Assembly: GCF_900168065.1 (NCBI RefSeq)
Contig: NZ_FUZZ01000005.1
Location: 62,001 to 126,000, forward strand
DNA length: 64,000 nt
Reading direction: 5' to 3'
Origin: Chitinophaga ginsengisegetis
Lineage (GTDB): Bacteria; Bacteroidota; Bacteroidia; Chitinophagales; Chitinophagaceae
The notes beneath the pieces are model-generated. The model ran no database searches. It was not told the origin of the DNA and saw only the letters and a program-made list of their open reading frames with translations. The position numbers were made by a program, and so were the translations under genes. Below are positions 1 through 8,738 of the stretch, in pieces. Position 1 is the stretch's first letter. The number at the start of each line of letters is the position of its first letter.

Positions 1-883
1 ACTTCACATAACGGAAACGGATCATCGCATTTTCTGTTTCTGAAGAAGTCACCTTTAGCTCATACCGCTTGTCGCTGGTAAGAATAATCATTTTAGATGT
101 ATTGGGCGGAATATCGCCGAGGTTGTTGGCATGTAATACCAGCTCCTGGTATTCCCGCGAGGCATCTGCTGTAAGATGAATACGCAGCGGGCTCCCGGTA
201 AGCTCCTGCCGGTCGGCTACTTTTACCCCGTTAAAAAATACGCTTACGGTATCATGATCAATGGTGCCGTAATCATACAGGCTGATATCTATAGCCGGAC
301 TGCTGATATCATAACTTCCCTGTACGCGGTTTTTACGTTGTTCCGGGACGGGTTTCACTGTATCCGGTGTGGATGGAGCTGCGCCTGCTACCGGGATCGT
401 TTTGCGGCTGCCGGGAATTTCCAGCGCAGCAATTTCCGCCCCGCTGAGTTTCGATAACCGCAGCACTCTTTTGGTATGCACTTTCCCGGTGTATTTTGAA
501 TAGCTGATCATGTTTCCCTGTAATACTATTTCTCCATCAATATCAAACAACTTCAGGTTCATAACCGCCAGCCGGGCGCTGTGATTTTTGGGTATGGTGA
601 GGGCATTGAATTTTATTTCTTCAAAGCGCCAGTTATCGGCGCTGTCGTTTCGTTGGCCGGTCACCGTTAGTTCACCATAAAGTTGTGGCGTTTCATAAAA
701 CCAGGCGGTGCCGGTGTATTTCCCGGCGGTGGTTTGTTGTATATCCATGATGTAACTGCCGGTGCCATAGTACCATCCCTGCGATTCGGCGGCGGCATAG
801 CCTTTCCATACGCCTTCCAGGTTTTGGGCACGGAGCGCGGTTAACAGGAGAAGCCCGCAGCAGGTTAACAGTATTGTTTTCAT
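1..883 (-). CDS. secreted protein of unknown function (3' end outside window)
   Basis: Reading the minus strand from the ATG at 883 gives an open frame to the window edge (about 294 codons). It starts with a typical signal peptide (MKTILLTCCGLLLLTALRAQ), so the mature protein is exported. The next part reads like a lipocalin-type or similar beta-rich domain (WKGYAAAESQGWYYGTGSY), then a short Pro/Thr linker near residue 185, then a beta-rich C-terminal part with the pattern YDYGTIDHDTVSVFFNG, which recalls small adhesion-like beta-sandwich domains. I do not recognise a named family. The stop codon is beyond position 1, but the C-terminal strand pattern suggests the end is near. A 21-bp gap separates it from the preceding minus-strand transporter gene, so the two may be co-transcribed. 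Confidence 0.7.
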   Translation of the reverse strand, partial: MKTILLTCCGLLLLTALRAQNLEGVWKGYAAAESQGWYYGTGSYIMDIQQTTAGKYTGTAWFYETPQLYGELTVTGQRNDSADNWRFEEIKFNALTIPKNHSARLAVMNLKLFDIDGEIVLQGNMISYSKYTGKVHTKRVLRLSKLSGAEIAALEIPGSRKTIPVAGAAPSTPDTVKPVPEQRKNRVQGSYDISSPAIDISLYDYGTIDHDTVSVFFNGVKVADRQELTGSPLRIHLTADASREYQELVLHANNLGDIPPNTSKMIILTSDKRYELKVTSSETENAMIRFRYVK

Positions 884-904
884 CTGATTGGTTAACATAT
901 TACC

Positions 905-2149
905 TTAAAGATAAGGTTTCCAGGCATGTGCCGGCAATCCGGCTGCGGGTTGTAATTGTTGCTGCCGGAAAAGGAGTCCGCCGATAATGATGGTCACCAC
1001 GCCCTGCAGCAGCACGGTATTGGGGGTACCTATCCATTGGGAAACAGCGCCTACCAGCAATCCGCCGAGTGGCTGCATCCCGAAAAATGCCATCGCATAA
1101 AAGCTGATCACCCTGCCCCGCATCGCCGGATCTACCGTTGTCTGGATCAGGGTATTGCTGATCGTGATCTGCGACATCATGCCAAAACCTGCTATGGTAG
1201 CGAATATCAATGCAATGGGGTAAATGGTGGAATGGGAAAACAGTACGAGCCCGGCGCCGAATACCAGCGTGTTAAGCGCCAGTATCTTCCGGAGGTTTTT
1301 TCCAGGTTTCAGGGAAGCGAGGAAAATAGCCCCGCAAAATGCGCCCATCCCGATGGCGCTGTCTATCACCCCAAAGGTGGAGGCATTGCCTTTGAAAATA
1401 TCTTTGGCATATACCGGCATCAGCGTGCTGTAAGGCAATACCAGCAGGCTCACGGATGCCAGTGTAAGTAATATCAGCGAAATAGCCGGAGTGGCCCGGA
1501 TATAAGCAAATCCTTCTTTCAGTTCGCCCAGCATATTGGTAGTACGCACTTTGGGGGTATAAGCCGGGAGCTTCATATACAGTAACGATCCTATTACGGC
1601 AATAAAGCTGATGGCGTTGATACCAAAACAGATGTCTTCCCCGAATTTTTCGAGCGCCAGCCCGGCGATACCAGGGCCAATTAACCTCGACAAATTCACC
1701 ATCGAAGAATTCAGCGCCAGTGCATTGGGCAGGTCTGCTTTGTCTTCCACCATTTCATATACCAGCGACTGCCGCGCGGGTACGTCAAAAGCGTTGATGA
1801 GCCCCAGGAAGGCGCTCAGCGCAATGATCTGCCACACCTCATAGTGTTTAAAGTAGATCAGCACGGTTAATAAAACCGCCTGGATCATAGAGGCAAACTG
1901 GGTCATCAGCAACAGCTTGTACCGGTTATACCGGTCCGAAGCCACACCGCCCAGGAACGAAAAAACAAAGGAAGGAAACATGCTCGCAAAAAGAGTGAGC
2001 CCGAGCATGAACTTGGAATGTGTTTGGGAATAGATCACCCAGCTGACGGCAGTTTTCTGCATCCAGGTACCTATCAGTGATATGGATTGTCCGCTGAAAT
2101 ATAACCGGTAATTACGACTCTTGAAAGCATTAAAAGTGCTGATGTTCAT
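905..2149 (-). CDS. MFS efflux transporter, EntS/MFS_3-like
   Basis: About 414 residues with twelve predicted hydrophobic segments. The N-terminal FNAFKSRNYRLYFSGQSIS is the typical opening of the EntS/MFS_3 group of major facilitator exporters, and the loop 2-3 motif is visible as GGVASDRYNRYKLL. I chose the ATG at 2149 (MNISTFNAF) because a longer frame only adds residues overlapping the upstream marR gene and not resembling the family. It starts 14 bp after the MarR stop codon, so the pair is most likely one operon in which the MarR protein controls export of an unknown small molecule. The substrate cannot be read from sequence. Confidence 0.9.
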   Translation of the reverse strand: MNISTFNAFKSRNYRLYFSGQSISLIGTWMQKTAVSWVIYSQTHSKFMLGLTLFASMFPSFVFSFLGGVASDRYNRYKLLLMTQFASMIQAVLLTVLIYFKHYEVWQIIALSAFLGLINAFDVPARQSLVYEMVEDKADLPNALALNSSMVNLSRLIGPGIAGLALEKFGEDICFGINAISFIAVIGSLLYMKLPAYTPKVRTTNMLGELKEGFAYIRATPAISLILLTLASVSLLVLPYSTLMPVYAKDIFKGNASTFGVIDSAIGMGAFCGAIFLASLKPGKNLRKILALNTLVFGAGLVLFSHSTIYPIALIFATIAGFGMMSQITISNTLIQTTVDPAMRGRVISFYAMAFFGMQPLGGLLVGAVSQWIGTPNTVLLQGVVTIIIGGLLFRQQQLQPAAGLPAHAWKPYL

Positions 2150-2163
2150 GTTAGTTCCCGCTT

Positions 2164-2601
2164 TTATTCGTACTCCACCAATTTTGATAAAGGTCCGATC
2201 GCTGCCTGCAAGATCGCCTGTTCTTCTTTTGTACAAACCTCGCTGATGGCCTTACTCAGCCACTCGTTCCGCTCTTTCCGCACCCGCTGCATCAGCTCTT
2301 TACCGGCGGCCGACAAGGAAATGTGAATCTTCCGCTTATCGTCGGGAGATGCGGTTCTGTTGATTAAACCCTGCTGGAAAAGATGCTGGAGTAATTGTCC
2401 CATCGATTGCGGCGTCATTTTCTCCATTACCGCCAGTTCGGCCGATAACAGGTAATCGTGTTGGTCCAGTAACACCAGCACAGAGCGTTCACTCTGCGAT
2501 AACTGCTCGTTGGCGGGCGACAGTTTTCGCAGCTTTCTCACCAGCCTGGCAAGCAGGGGACGGAGTTGTGCAGCAAGTTGATTCGGATTTCCGGAAGCCA
2601 T
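2164..2601 (-). CDS. MarR family transcriptional regulator
   Basis: 145 residues, the usual MarR length. The winged-helix core is visible: LVLLDQHDYLLSAELAVMEK, then the recognition-helix region MTPQSMGQLLQHLFQQGLI, and the wing NRTASPDDKRKIHISLSAAG. It lies immediately upstream of the MFS exporter with 14 bp between them, the usual arrangement for a ligand-responsive repressor of an efflux pump. The short AT-rich region upstream (2602-2660), with the near-palindrome around the TTACCTTAC / GTAAGGTAAA sequence, is a possible autoregulatory operator. The ligand is unknown. Confidence 0.92.
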   Translation of the reverse strand: MASGNPNQLAAQLRPLLARLVRKLRKLSPANEQLSQSERSVLVLLDQHDYLLSAELAVMEKMTPQSMGQLLQHLFQQGLINRTASPDDKRKIHISLSAAGKELMQRVRKERNEWLSKAISEVCTKEEQAILQAAIGPLSKLVEYE

Positions 2602-2673
2602 ATAGTAAGGTAAAGTTATAAGTTTACCTTACAAATATATCAAATTATTTCCGGAGAGAATAAAAAGAAATAG

Positions 2674-3240
2674 TTATTTCCCGGAGAAACGGCTCAGCGT
2701 TTCACGCGATACGCCAAGATAGGCGGCAATCAATGTTTTGGGAACCCGTTGGAAAAGAGAAGGATATTGCGCCAGTAATTGTTCGTAGCGCGACTGTGCA
2801 TCATTATTAAGCAGCGACAGGATCCGCTGCTGTGACGCCACATACCCGGAAGTGGCTTTCACCCGGAAGAAATGCTCCATTTTATGAGAGGCTTCACAGA
2901 GCTTCCTTTTATTTTCGAAAGATAAACACAGCAGGGTGGATGCTTCGATACAATCGATATTGAGATTGGCAGTTGTTTGATTTACGTATGCCTGGTAATC
3001 GGTAATCCACCAGTTCTCCATCGCAAACTGGATAATATGCTCTTTCCCTGCTTCATTAAAGTAAGCCGCTTTTAACAGCCCGCTTACCACAAAATATTCA
3101 TGTCCTACCAGGTTCCCTTCCTGCACCAGGAACTGGTGCTTACGCAGTTTTTTTTCCGTGAAATACGATTGTATATGATCGAATTCCGTATCCGTGAGTG
3201 GGGAAATCTGTTCGATATGTTGTCTTAGCACATTACTCAT
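2674..3240 (-). CDS. Crp/Fnr-type transcriptional regulator
   Basis: About 188 residues: an N-terminal cyclic-nucleotide-binding beta-barrel (YFTEKKLRKHQFLVQEGN, then YFVVSGLLKAAYFNEAGKEH) and a short C-terminal helix-turn-helix (PKTLIAAYLGVSRETLSR). I use the ATG at 3240 because the frame upstream only has a TTG. It lacks the Cys cluster of Fnr and the usual cAMP-pocket Arg-Ser pair is not evident, so the effector is probably not cAMP. This is the common Bacteroidota group of small Crp-like regulators. It is divergent from the DJ-1/PfpI gene at 3348 with about 107 bp between the starts, which suggests it controls that gene. Confidence 0.88.
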   Translation of the reverse strand: MSNVLRQHIEQISPLTDTEFDHIQSYFTEKKLRKHQFLVQEGNLVGHEYFVVSGLLKAAYFNEAGKEHIIQFAMENWWITDYQAYVNQTTANLNIDCIEASTLLCLSFENKRKLCEASHKMEHFFRVKATSGYVASQQRILSLLNNDAQSRYEQLLAQYPSLFQRVPKTLIAAYLGVSRETLSRFSGK

Positions 3241-3347
3241 AAGATACAAATTAACATAAAAGCTGTGACCTGCATCACAATTAAATGGTGATCTGTTTCC
3301 TTCCGCAGCATACGTTTAAGTACCAACTTTGTGTAAAAATCAGGTAA

Positions 3348-4130
3348 ATGAAAACTAAAAAAACGGGCTTATTGCTGTTACTGTTGCCCTTTCTGGCTTT
3401 TCAGGCATATAGCCAACGTACAAAAACAATTAATCATCAGTCTATGAAAAAAATACTTATCGTAGTGAGTTCTTTCGGTGAAGTAAAAAGCACGGGTCAT
3501 AAAACAGGCACCTGGATAGAAGAATTTGCCACGCCCTACTACCTGTTTACCGATAAAGGGTTCCAGGTAACCATTGCATCACCCGCAGGTGGAAAGGCGC
3601 CCATCGATCCAAAAAGTACCGCACCCGATTATAGCACCGAATCAGTAAAAAGGTTTCTTAAAGATCCGGCAGCACAGGAAAGATTGAACCACACGGTGCT
3701 GCTGAAAGACGTGCAGGCGGCGGATTATGACGCAGTGTTTTATCCCGGCGGACATGGCCCCATGTGGGACCTGGCAGATAACGCCAAATCCGCACAGCTG
3801 ATAGAAACATTTTATGCAGCAGGAAAACCGGTAGCACTGGTATGCCATGCTCCTGCGGCGCTGAAAAACGTAAAAGATAAAACGGGTGCGCCATTGGTAA
3901 AAGGGAAGAAAATATCGGCGTTCACCAATAGTGAAGAAGTCGCTGGGCAAACTACCGCTGAAGTACCTTTTTCCCTGGAAGATATGTTAAAAGAGCGTGG
4001 CGCAAACTATGTAAAAGGGGCCGACTGGCAACCCTTTGCCGTAGCCGATGGCAATCTCATTACCGGCCAGAACCCTGCCTCCGCACAGTTAACAGGCGAA
4101 AAAGTAATCGCAGCCCTGGGTGTGAAATAA
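3348..4130 (+). CDS. exported DJ-1/PfpI family (class I glutamine amidotransferase-like) protein
   Basis: 260 residues. The first ~23 are a signal peptide (MKTKKTGLLLLLLPFLAFQA), unusual because many relatives are cytoplasmic. The DJ-1/PfpI fold follows, with the nucleophile elbow ALVCHAPAAL (Cys166-His167), the loop FYPGGHGPMWDL and an acidic residue in the WIEEF segment (about 58-59) in the place expected for the Hsp31-like Glu-Cys-His triad. Relatives are glyoxalase III/deglycase or chaperone-like. A second in-frame Met at about residue 33 (MKKILIVV) starts exactly at the domain, so a cytoplasmic form from an internal start is possible. It is divergent from a Crp-like regulator and ends in a strong terminator. 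Confidence 0.88.
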   Translation: MKTKKTGLLLLLLPFLAFQAYSQRTKTINHQSMKKILIVVSSFGEVKSTGHKTGTWIEEFATPYYLFTDKGFQVTIASPAGGKAPIDPKSTAPDYSTESVKRFLKDPAAQERLNHTVLLKDVQAADYDAVFYPGGHGPMWDLADNAKSAQLIETFYAAGKPVALVCHAPAALKNVKDKTGAPLVKGKKISAFTNSEEVAGQTTAEVPFSLEDMLKERGANYVKGADWQPFAVADGNLITGQNPASAQLTGEKVIAALGVK

Positions 4131-4147
4131 TATAACAATAACAATAA

Positions 4148-4180
4148 AAAGCCTTCAGACACGCCCGGTCTGAAGGCTTT
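4148..4180. terminator. strong bidirectional terminator hairpin
   Basis: Perfect 13-bp stem (4148-4160 with 4168-4180) with a 7-base loop. A-rich on the left and followed by a T-rich stretch on the right, so it can serve both the PfpI gene (plus strand) and the DoxX-like gene (minus strand), which converge here. Confidence 0.9.
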
Positions 4181-4186
4181 ACTTTT

Positions 4187-4564
4187 TTAGGCAACAACCA
4201 CTGGTGGATGCAGTTTGTGATAGTAAACATAAGAAACTACCAGGCTTACAAAAAAGGAGGTGTGACCTATTTCCAGCAGTACGCTGTCGCCGCTCGACAA
4301 ATGCGCAATGGCCGCAGAAATCAATGTAATGCCAAACCCAAAATAGGCGAACTCCCGCAGCTTCGGCGGCGTAAAGGGCAACAGGAGCGCCAGTGAGCCC
4401 AGTAACTTGGCAACGGTCAGCTCTATCCGGAACCAGTTGGGTAACCCCAGGTGGGCGAAGGCGTCCTTCATTTCAGGGTTGAAGGCAAAATTAAAAGCGC
4501 TCCATAACATCACGCCGGTGAGAATGAGCGTGGCCGTCCAGTAAATGATTTTATCTTTTTTCAT
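4187..4564 (-). CDS. DoxX-like family membrane protein
   Basis: About 125 residues with four hydrophobic segments. The pattern FNPEMKDAFAHLGLPNWFR followed by AKLLGSLALLLPFTPPKLREFAYFGF is typical of the DoxX-like family. The true start is probably the ATG at 4564 (MKKDKIIYW), since the codon three positions upstream is only a TTG. It lies 14 bp downstream of another small membrane protein on the same strand, so the two are likely co-transcribed. The function of this family in Bacteroidota is not established; some members are linked to redox or quinone chemistry. Confidence 0.85.
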   Translation of the reverse strand: MKKDKIIYWTATLILTGVMLWSAFNFAFNPEMKDAFAHLGLPNWFRIELTVAKLLGSLALLLPFTPPKLREFAYFGFGITLISAAIAHLSSGDSVLLEIGHTSFFVSLVVSYVYYHKLHPPVVVA

Positions 4565-4578
4565 GATGTTCAATTTGA

Positions 4579-5043
4579 TCAGTTGAATTTGTAAACGCTC
4601 AACAGGATGATGATAAAAACGAACAATAACTGCACAGTGTGGAACAGGCTGATGTTGCTCCTGATTTTTTGAGCCGTGCCGGCAGACGTTTCAAAGGACT
4701 TCTTTAACTGTTTTTTCTGCCGCTGCCCGAAAAGAAATGTGTTGAGGATAATAACGATCACCAGGCCAAATTTCACCCGGAACCACAGCTGTTCCCCAAA
4801 AACGCCGTGCGTCATGTACATAATGCCTATGCCGGAAAGAATGATCAGCCCGATCCCCACTCTCATTAATACCGGGAAAACGGATATGGCCTGCATCACG
4901 GTGGCAGCCTTGCTTTTATCCAGGTCGTACTGCTTCCAGAATTGCCGGAAACCTACAAAATCCGCTACCGACGTACCGGCAAAGAGCAGAAATCCTATGA
5001 GATGGAGCACAACGAAGCCCTGGAAAATAATCTGTGTTGACAT
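4579..5043 (-). CDS. small integral membrane protein of unknown function
   Basis: 154 residues from the ATG at 5043 (MSTQIIFQGFVVLHLIGF). Four hydrophobic helices are visible: about residues 7-28, 55-78, 88-107 and 132-150. The frame continues upstream of this ATG, but that part overlaps the divergent MarR-like gene's promoter and is not family-like. It resembles the DUF2214/DUF2269-type groups of small membrane proteins only in general layout; I do not assign a name. It is the first gene of a two-gene unit with the DoxX-like protein and is divergent from the MarR-like regulator at 5166. Confidence 0.75.
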   Translation of the reverse strand: MSTQIIFQGFVVLHLIGFLLFAGTSVADFVGFRQFWKQYDLDKSKAATVMQAISVFPVLMRVGIGLIILSGIGIMYMTHGVFGEQLWFRVKFGLVIVIILNTFLFGQRQKKQLKKSFETSAGTAQKIRSNISLFHTVQLLFVFIIILLSVYKFN

Positions 5044-5165
5044 CTGACTATGATTTTTATATGACAGAATCGAAATAATAATAGTAAATGTATAGCGAAA
5101 ATGTAGTAAAAACAAAAAATCCGGAGTATTTTTTCTATTATTGCTTCGAAAATAAAATATATAGC

Positions 5166-5801
5166 ATGAATAAAGCCGTAGAACTGATTACTGAATGGGG
5201 GGCGTTTGATGATCAGCATCCGGAAAGCAGCATTGAAGAATTTTGCAGGCACTACCTCGCACACAAGCAAACACGGAAGCCCGTTCCGCCGGAAGGGAAG
5301 TTTCTGCCGGTACAAAGTGAAGGTGTATTGATGCGGGTAATCGGAAGGATCTTTAAGTTACATACCATTTACACGGTAGCGGCACTGGACGGTACCGGTA
5401 TCAACACCATCGATGAATATTCATTGCTCAATACCGTGGCCCAGTTAAAGGAGCCCCGGAAAACAGAAGCGATCTACGCGGCGCTGCAGGAACTATCTAC
5501 CGGCACAGATAAACTAAACCGCCTGAAAAAGCTTGGCTACCTCGCTGAATATGACGATAAAGAAGACAAGCGCTCCAAACGGTTAAAAGTAACGCCCAAA
5601 GGAGAAAAAGTATTGGTCCTGTGCAGACGGCGGATCAGCCAGCTCGCGGAGGTGATGTTCCACGACATGACAGACGACGACCGTAAATTATGCGTTCAGC
5701 TGTTGAAAGGGGTGGAAACAAAATTCGCCGGTATCTGGCAGTCGCACAAAGGAAAGGGTTTTGAAGAGATTTATGCGGAGATCATAACGGATAAACGTTA
5801 G
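5166..5801 (+). CDS. MarR-like winged-helix regulator
   Basis: About 211 residues from the ATG at 5166 (MNKAVELITEWGAF). The C-terminal half has the winged-helix elements: EYSLLNTVAQLKEPRKTEA, then DKLNRLKKLGYLAEYDDKED and the wing KRSKRLKVTPKGEKV. The N-terminal ~60 residues (FDDQHPESSIEEFCRHYLAH) are an extension seen in a Bacteroidota-specific MarR subgroup. It is divergent from the two-gene DoxX-like unit with about 120 bp between starts, the probable target. The final residues QSHKGKGFEEIYAEI look like a short helical tail. Confidence 0.82.
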   Translation: MNKAVELITEWGAFDDQHPESSIEEFCRHYLAHKQTRKPVPPEGKFLPVQSEGVLMRVIGRIFKLHTIYTVAALDGTGINTIDEYSLLNTVAQLKEPRKTEAIYAALQELSTGTDKLNRLKKLGYLAEYDDKEDKRSKRLKVTPKGEKVLVLCRRRISQLAEVMFHDMTDDDRKLCVQLLKGVETKFAGIWQSHKGKGFEEIYAEIITDKR

Positions 5802-5915
5802 TACTTCGCCGCACAGAATCGCCGTAGTCGAACCGGGTCATTGATACATGAAAGCTGGCGCAGTTGGGCTTATTAAGAGGAAATAAATTATTACTATATC
5901 TCAAAATAAAACGAA

Positions 5916-5943
5916 AAAGGGCGGGCAAAATTGCCAGCCCTTT
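5916..5943. terminator. terminator hairpin between converging genes
   Basis: AAAGGGC and GCCCTTT arms enclose an inner GGC/GCC pair with an AAAATT loop. It is A-rich upstream and T-rich downstream, so it works for the DUF4198 gene on the minus strand and possibly for the MarR-like gene on the plus strand. Confidence 0.75.
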
Positions 5944-5957
5944 CAGTCAATTTGCGT

Positions 5958-6671
5958 TTACTTATCTACATCCATGCAGTACGTAACACAATGCCATACG
6001 CGTTTAAAATCTTTACCTTCATGTTGTCCGCTGGCTTCTTCGGTAAAAGTACCTTCCAGCATGTAACGGCCTGCCCATGCGGGTGAAAAAGTAACGTCAC
6101 CGGCCTGGCTGGCTTTGAACTTCTTAGTCCATCCCTCCGGCGATTGTACGGTTACTTCACCGGCGGCAGGAACTGCCTTCTTATAGCTTAACTGCACCGT
6201 AGCTGGTTGATGCAGCTTGTTTGTTTTTTTGAGATTCGTTAGCAGGGAGAAATCCGTATAGTCTTTTACGTTATCTGCGCCGGTTAAAGAGTTGTTGACT
6301 TTCACCAGGCCCATTGCATAATAATGGATCTTACTGCCGCTATATACTTCCTGCACGGTGTGATCAATGGATAACACGTGCGTGCCGGTAACAGTAGGCG
6401 TAAAAGTCGCCGTGAAATAATTGCCGTTGGCGGTGCAGGTCAGTTTTTCTTTTTGTCCGTCGGGTTTCACCAGGTACAGGGTGAAATCTTTCATATTACT
6501 GAACCAGTTCTGAATAGAATCGCGCTCATTATCTGCATATTCTCCCAGAAAAACTCTCACTTCCTGTGGCTGCCCGATCTTCCCGGTAGTAACGGTTTCA
6601 ATCCAGATGGCATGGGCAAAAAGCGGCTGAAGGCTACAGCATAAAATAACAGAAAACAGGAATTTTTTCAT
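5958..6671 (-). CDS. DUF4198-type periplasmic protein
   Basis: 237 residues. A signal peptide (MKKFLFSVILCCSLQPLFAH) leads directly into HAIWIETVTTGKIGQPQEV, the opening of the DUF4198/NikM-like family, where the His next to the cleavage site is conserved. In other bacteria relatives are periplasmic parts of nickel or cobalt uptake, but no metal permease gene is adjacent, so the role here is open. The rest is beta-rich with two Ig-like halves. It is followed by a terminator and has about 115 bp of upstream DNA before the lipoprotein gene. Confidence 0.8.
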   Translation of the reverse strand: MKKFLFSVILCCSLQPLFAHAIWIETVTTGKIGQPQEVRVFLGEYADNERDSIQNWFSNMKDFTLYLVKPDGQKEKLTCTANGNYFTATFTPTVTGTHVLSIDHTVQEVYSGSKIHYYAMGLVKVNNSLTGADNVKDYTDFSLLTNLKKTNKLHQPATVQLSYKKAVPAAGEVTVQSPEGWTKKFKASQAGDVTFSPAWAGRYMLEGTFTEEASGQHEGKDFKRVWHCVTYCMDVDK

Positions 6672-6787
6672 TATATCTTGATTTATTAGTGGAGCATCAT
6701 CTGCAATGCGGGCAAAGCTATGCCGGGAGAGGGCCGGACCGGTAGCGAAAAGGGAATATTATTTACGCAATCGGGAAAAATTATCCG

Positions 6788-7744
6788 TTATTCGATGCTG
6801 ACGAGATAATGCAGGAGCCGTTGCAGATCCTGGTTCACGGACCGGATGGTAGATTGAAGCTCATTTACCATCGCTGCACGGGTATGAAGGTCGTCGGCTT
6901 TATACACACCACCATCACCAAAAAACAGCTGTTTATCGGAGGTGCTGACACTCCCTTCAAGATCAAACCGCTCCCATCTTTTTTTGACATTAGCCGCCAG
7001 CGATATCTGCCCGCTGTTACTGAAATGTTTTTCATTCAGCACGTACCAGGTAAAAGGAGGATAAATGGCAGAAGTATCCGGCAGGTACCAGATGTCCGAT
7101 AATACATTCCGGAAATGCGCGAACCTGATCTTCTTCCCGGCGGCATTGATCGTTAATGCACCCAACCCCGCGGAAAGCAGGCCCCCACCGATGGCAACGG
7201 CATTCTGCGGACCATCTTCCTTGATAGCAACCGTCGCAATAGTAGTCAATGCACCGGTAATGATAGATGCCACCGTTAAGCGGGTATTCCTTTTGCTGTT
7301 AAAATTATCAAGATATTTGGCCAGCTGGTCGGCCTTTTCGCCTTCACAGTCCAGCTCCGCGGCAATACCGGCAATCTCCATGGTGGCCAGCAGCAGGCGG
7401 TGCTGGATCTTCGACCGGAGTTCAGATCTTCTCATCATCCCTTCCAAAGTGGTGTCTCCGCTTATTTCCTTCATCCGCCGGATCAGGAACAGGGTACCGG
7501 TAGCATTGGCCATCAATACTTCATGTACCGGTAAATCAGGGTTGGCCTTTATCAGTGAATCGGTATTTTTTAAGGGAATGGTATCCTGGTTGTTGGTGAA
7601 GGCGGCGGCCGGAGCGCAGTAGTTGCCGGTAATGGTCAGATCGGTACTGTTGATCACCCGCGTGGTTTTACAGGCGAACAGCAGTGCCGTGCTGGCAAAA
7701 AGCAAGAGGAAGCAGCGTGTTTTCATGCAGGCATTTTTCTTCAT
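6788..7744 (-). CDS. lipoprotein of unknown function
   Basis: 318 residues beginning with a lipoprotein signal peptide: MKKNACMKTR, a hydrophobic stretch, then LLFAC with the lipid-modified Cys at about residue 25. A second ATG at 7726 would also give a good signal peptide. The central part (about 150-200) has two short hydrophobic stretches rich in Gly and Ala (AVAIGGGLLSAGLGALTINA) that could contact membrane. The last third is predicted to be alpha-helical. I do not recognise the family. It is a single gene, divergent from the methyltransferase at 7937. Confidence 0.7.
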   Translation of the reverse strand: MKKNACMKTRCFLLLFASTALLFACKTTRVINSTDLTITGNYCAPAAAFTNNQDTIPLKNTDSLIKANPDLPVHEVLMANATGTLFLIRRMKEISGDTTLEGMMRRSELRSKIQHRLLLATMEIAGIAAELDCEGEKADQLAKYLDNFNSKRNTRLTVASIITGALTTIATVAIKEDGPQNAVAIGGGLLSAGLGALTINAAGKKIRFAHFRNVLSDIWYLPDTSAIYPPFTWYVLNEKHFSNSGQISLAANVKKRWERFDLEGSVSTSDKQLFFGDGGVYKADDLHTRAAMVNELQSTIRSVNQDLQRLLHYLVSIE

Positions 7745-7936
7745 ACACTACAAACAATCTGCTAAATGGTTTGAAAGAACACCTCATTATCCGGATGGCA
7801 GTATCCACTGCAGCCCTTTTATAAAAGCAGGTATCGGCAATAGCTGTAAATTAGCTACGTCGTAAAGTATCACTAATTTCTGTTTACAAAATGTTATATT
7901 TAAACTCACCTTTTCCTGATCAAACAACAGATCCCC

Positions 7937-8737
7937 ATGAGTAATACCGCGAATGAAAGAGCCGTGATGCCAAAAGACAGCAGCGTTTTAGACAGCCGGA
8001 GTTTGCAGAACAGCTATGCTACGCTGATACCATTGCTCAGGGAAGGCATGCGTGTGCTCGATGTAGGCTGCGGCACCGGCGCCATTTCTGCCGGAATAGC
8101 CGGTGCAGTGGGCCAAACCGGAACCGTGGTGGGCATCGACAGCAGCGCGCACTTAATCGCCAAAGGCAACACCGATCACGCCGATCTGTCTAACTTAACA
8201 TTGCTGGAAGCCGACCTGTTCGCCTACAACCCCGCGGAAAAATTTGATCTCATCGTTTCAGCACGTGTACTGCAATGGTTAAGCAATCCGCGTGAAGCGC
8301 TGCTGAAATTTAAATCCCTGCTGAAACCCGGCGGATACATTTCTATTTTAGACTACAACCATACCCGGCTGGAATGGACTCCCGCGCCACCGGAAAGCAT
8401 GCAGCGGTTTTATAAAGCATTCCTCGACTGGCGCGCCGATGCAGGCATGGACAATGAAATAGCGGATCATCTCACTGCCCATTTTGAAGAACTGGGCTTT
8501 CATGATATCGCTGTATTGAATGCCGATGAAATATATACCCGCGGTGAAAGTAACTTTGCTGAGAAAGTGGGCATCTGGTCCAAAGTAGCGGAACTCAGAG
8601 GCCCACAGGTAGTGGAAAGTGGCTTTAGTACTGAAGAGGAGCGGATCCGCGCCATAGCCGATTACCAGGCATGGATCGGGGAGTCGGCTCAGAAAATGGT
8701 GATGAAACTGAAAGATGTAAGGGCAAGGATCGACTAA
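7937..8737 (+). CDS. class I SAM-dependent methyltransferase
   Basis: 266 residues. Motif I is clear (VLDVGCGTGAISAGIAGAVG), followed by the acidic end of strand 2 (VVGIDSS), motif II/III (LLEADLFAYNP) and the post-motif LLKPGGYISILDYNH. It is a Methyltransf_11/UbiE-like small-molecule methyltransferase; the substrate cannot be determined. The stop codon lies one base from the stop of the convergent GH43 gene, so there is no room for a terminator and the two transcripts must overlap. Confidence 0.88.
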   Translation: MSNTANERAVMPKDSSVLDSRSLQNSYATLIPLLREGMRVLDVGCGTGAISAGIAGAVGQTGTVVGIDSSAHLIAKGNTDHADLSNLTLLEADLFAYNPAEKFDLIVSARVLQWLSNPREALLKFKSLLKPGGYISILDYNHTRLEWTPAPPESMQRFYKAFLDWRADAGMDNEIADHLTAHFEELGFHDIAVLNADEIYTRGESNFAEKVGIWSKVAELRGPQVVESGFSTEEERIRAIADYQAWIGESAQKMVMKLKDVRARID

Positions 8738-8738
8738 C

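Noticed and set aside
956..1471. 171-aa plus-strand frame and similar frames opposite the MFS gene
   Set aside because: Antisense shadows of the transporter gene; no codon pattern or homologue-like features.
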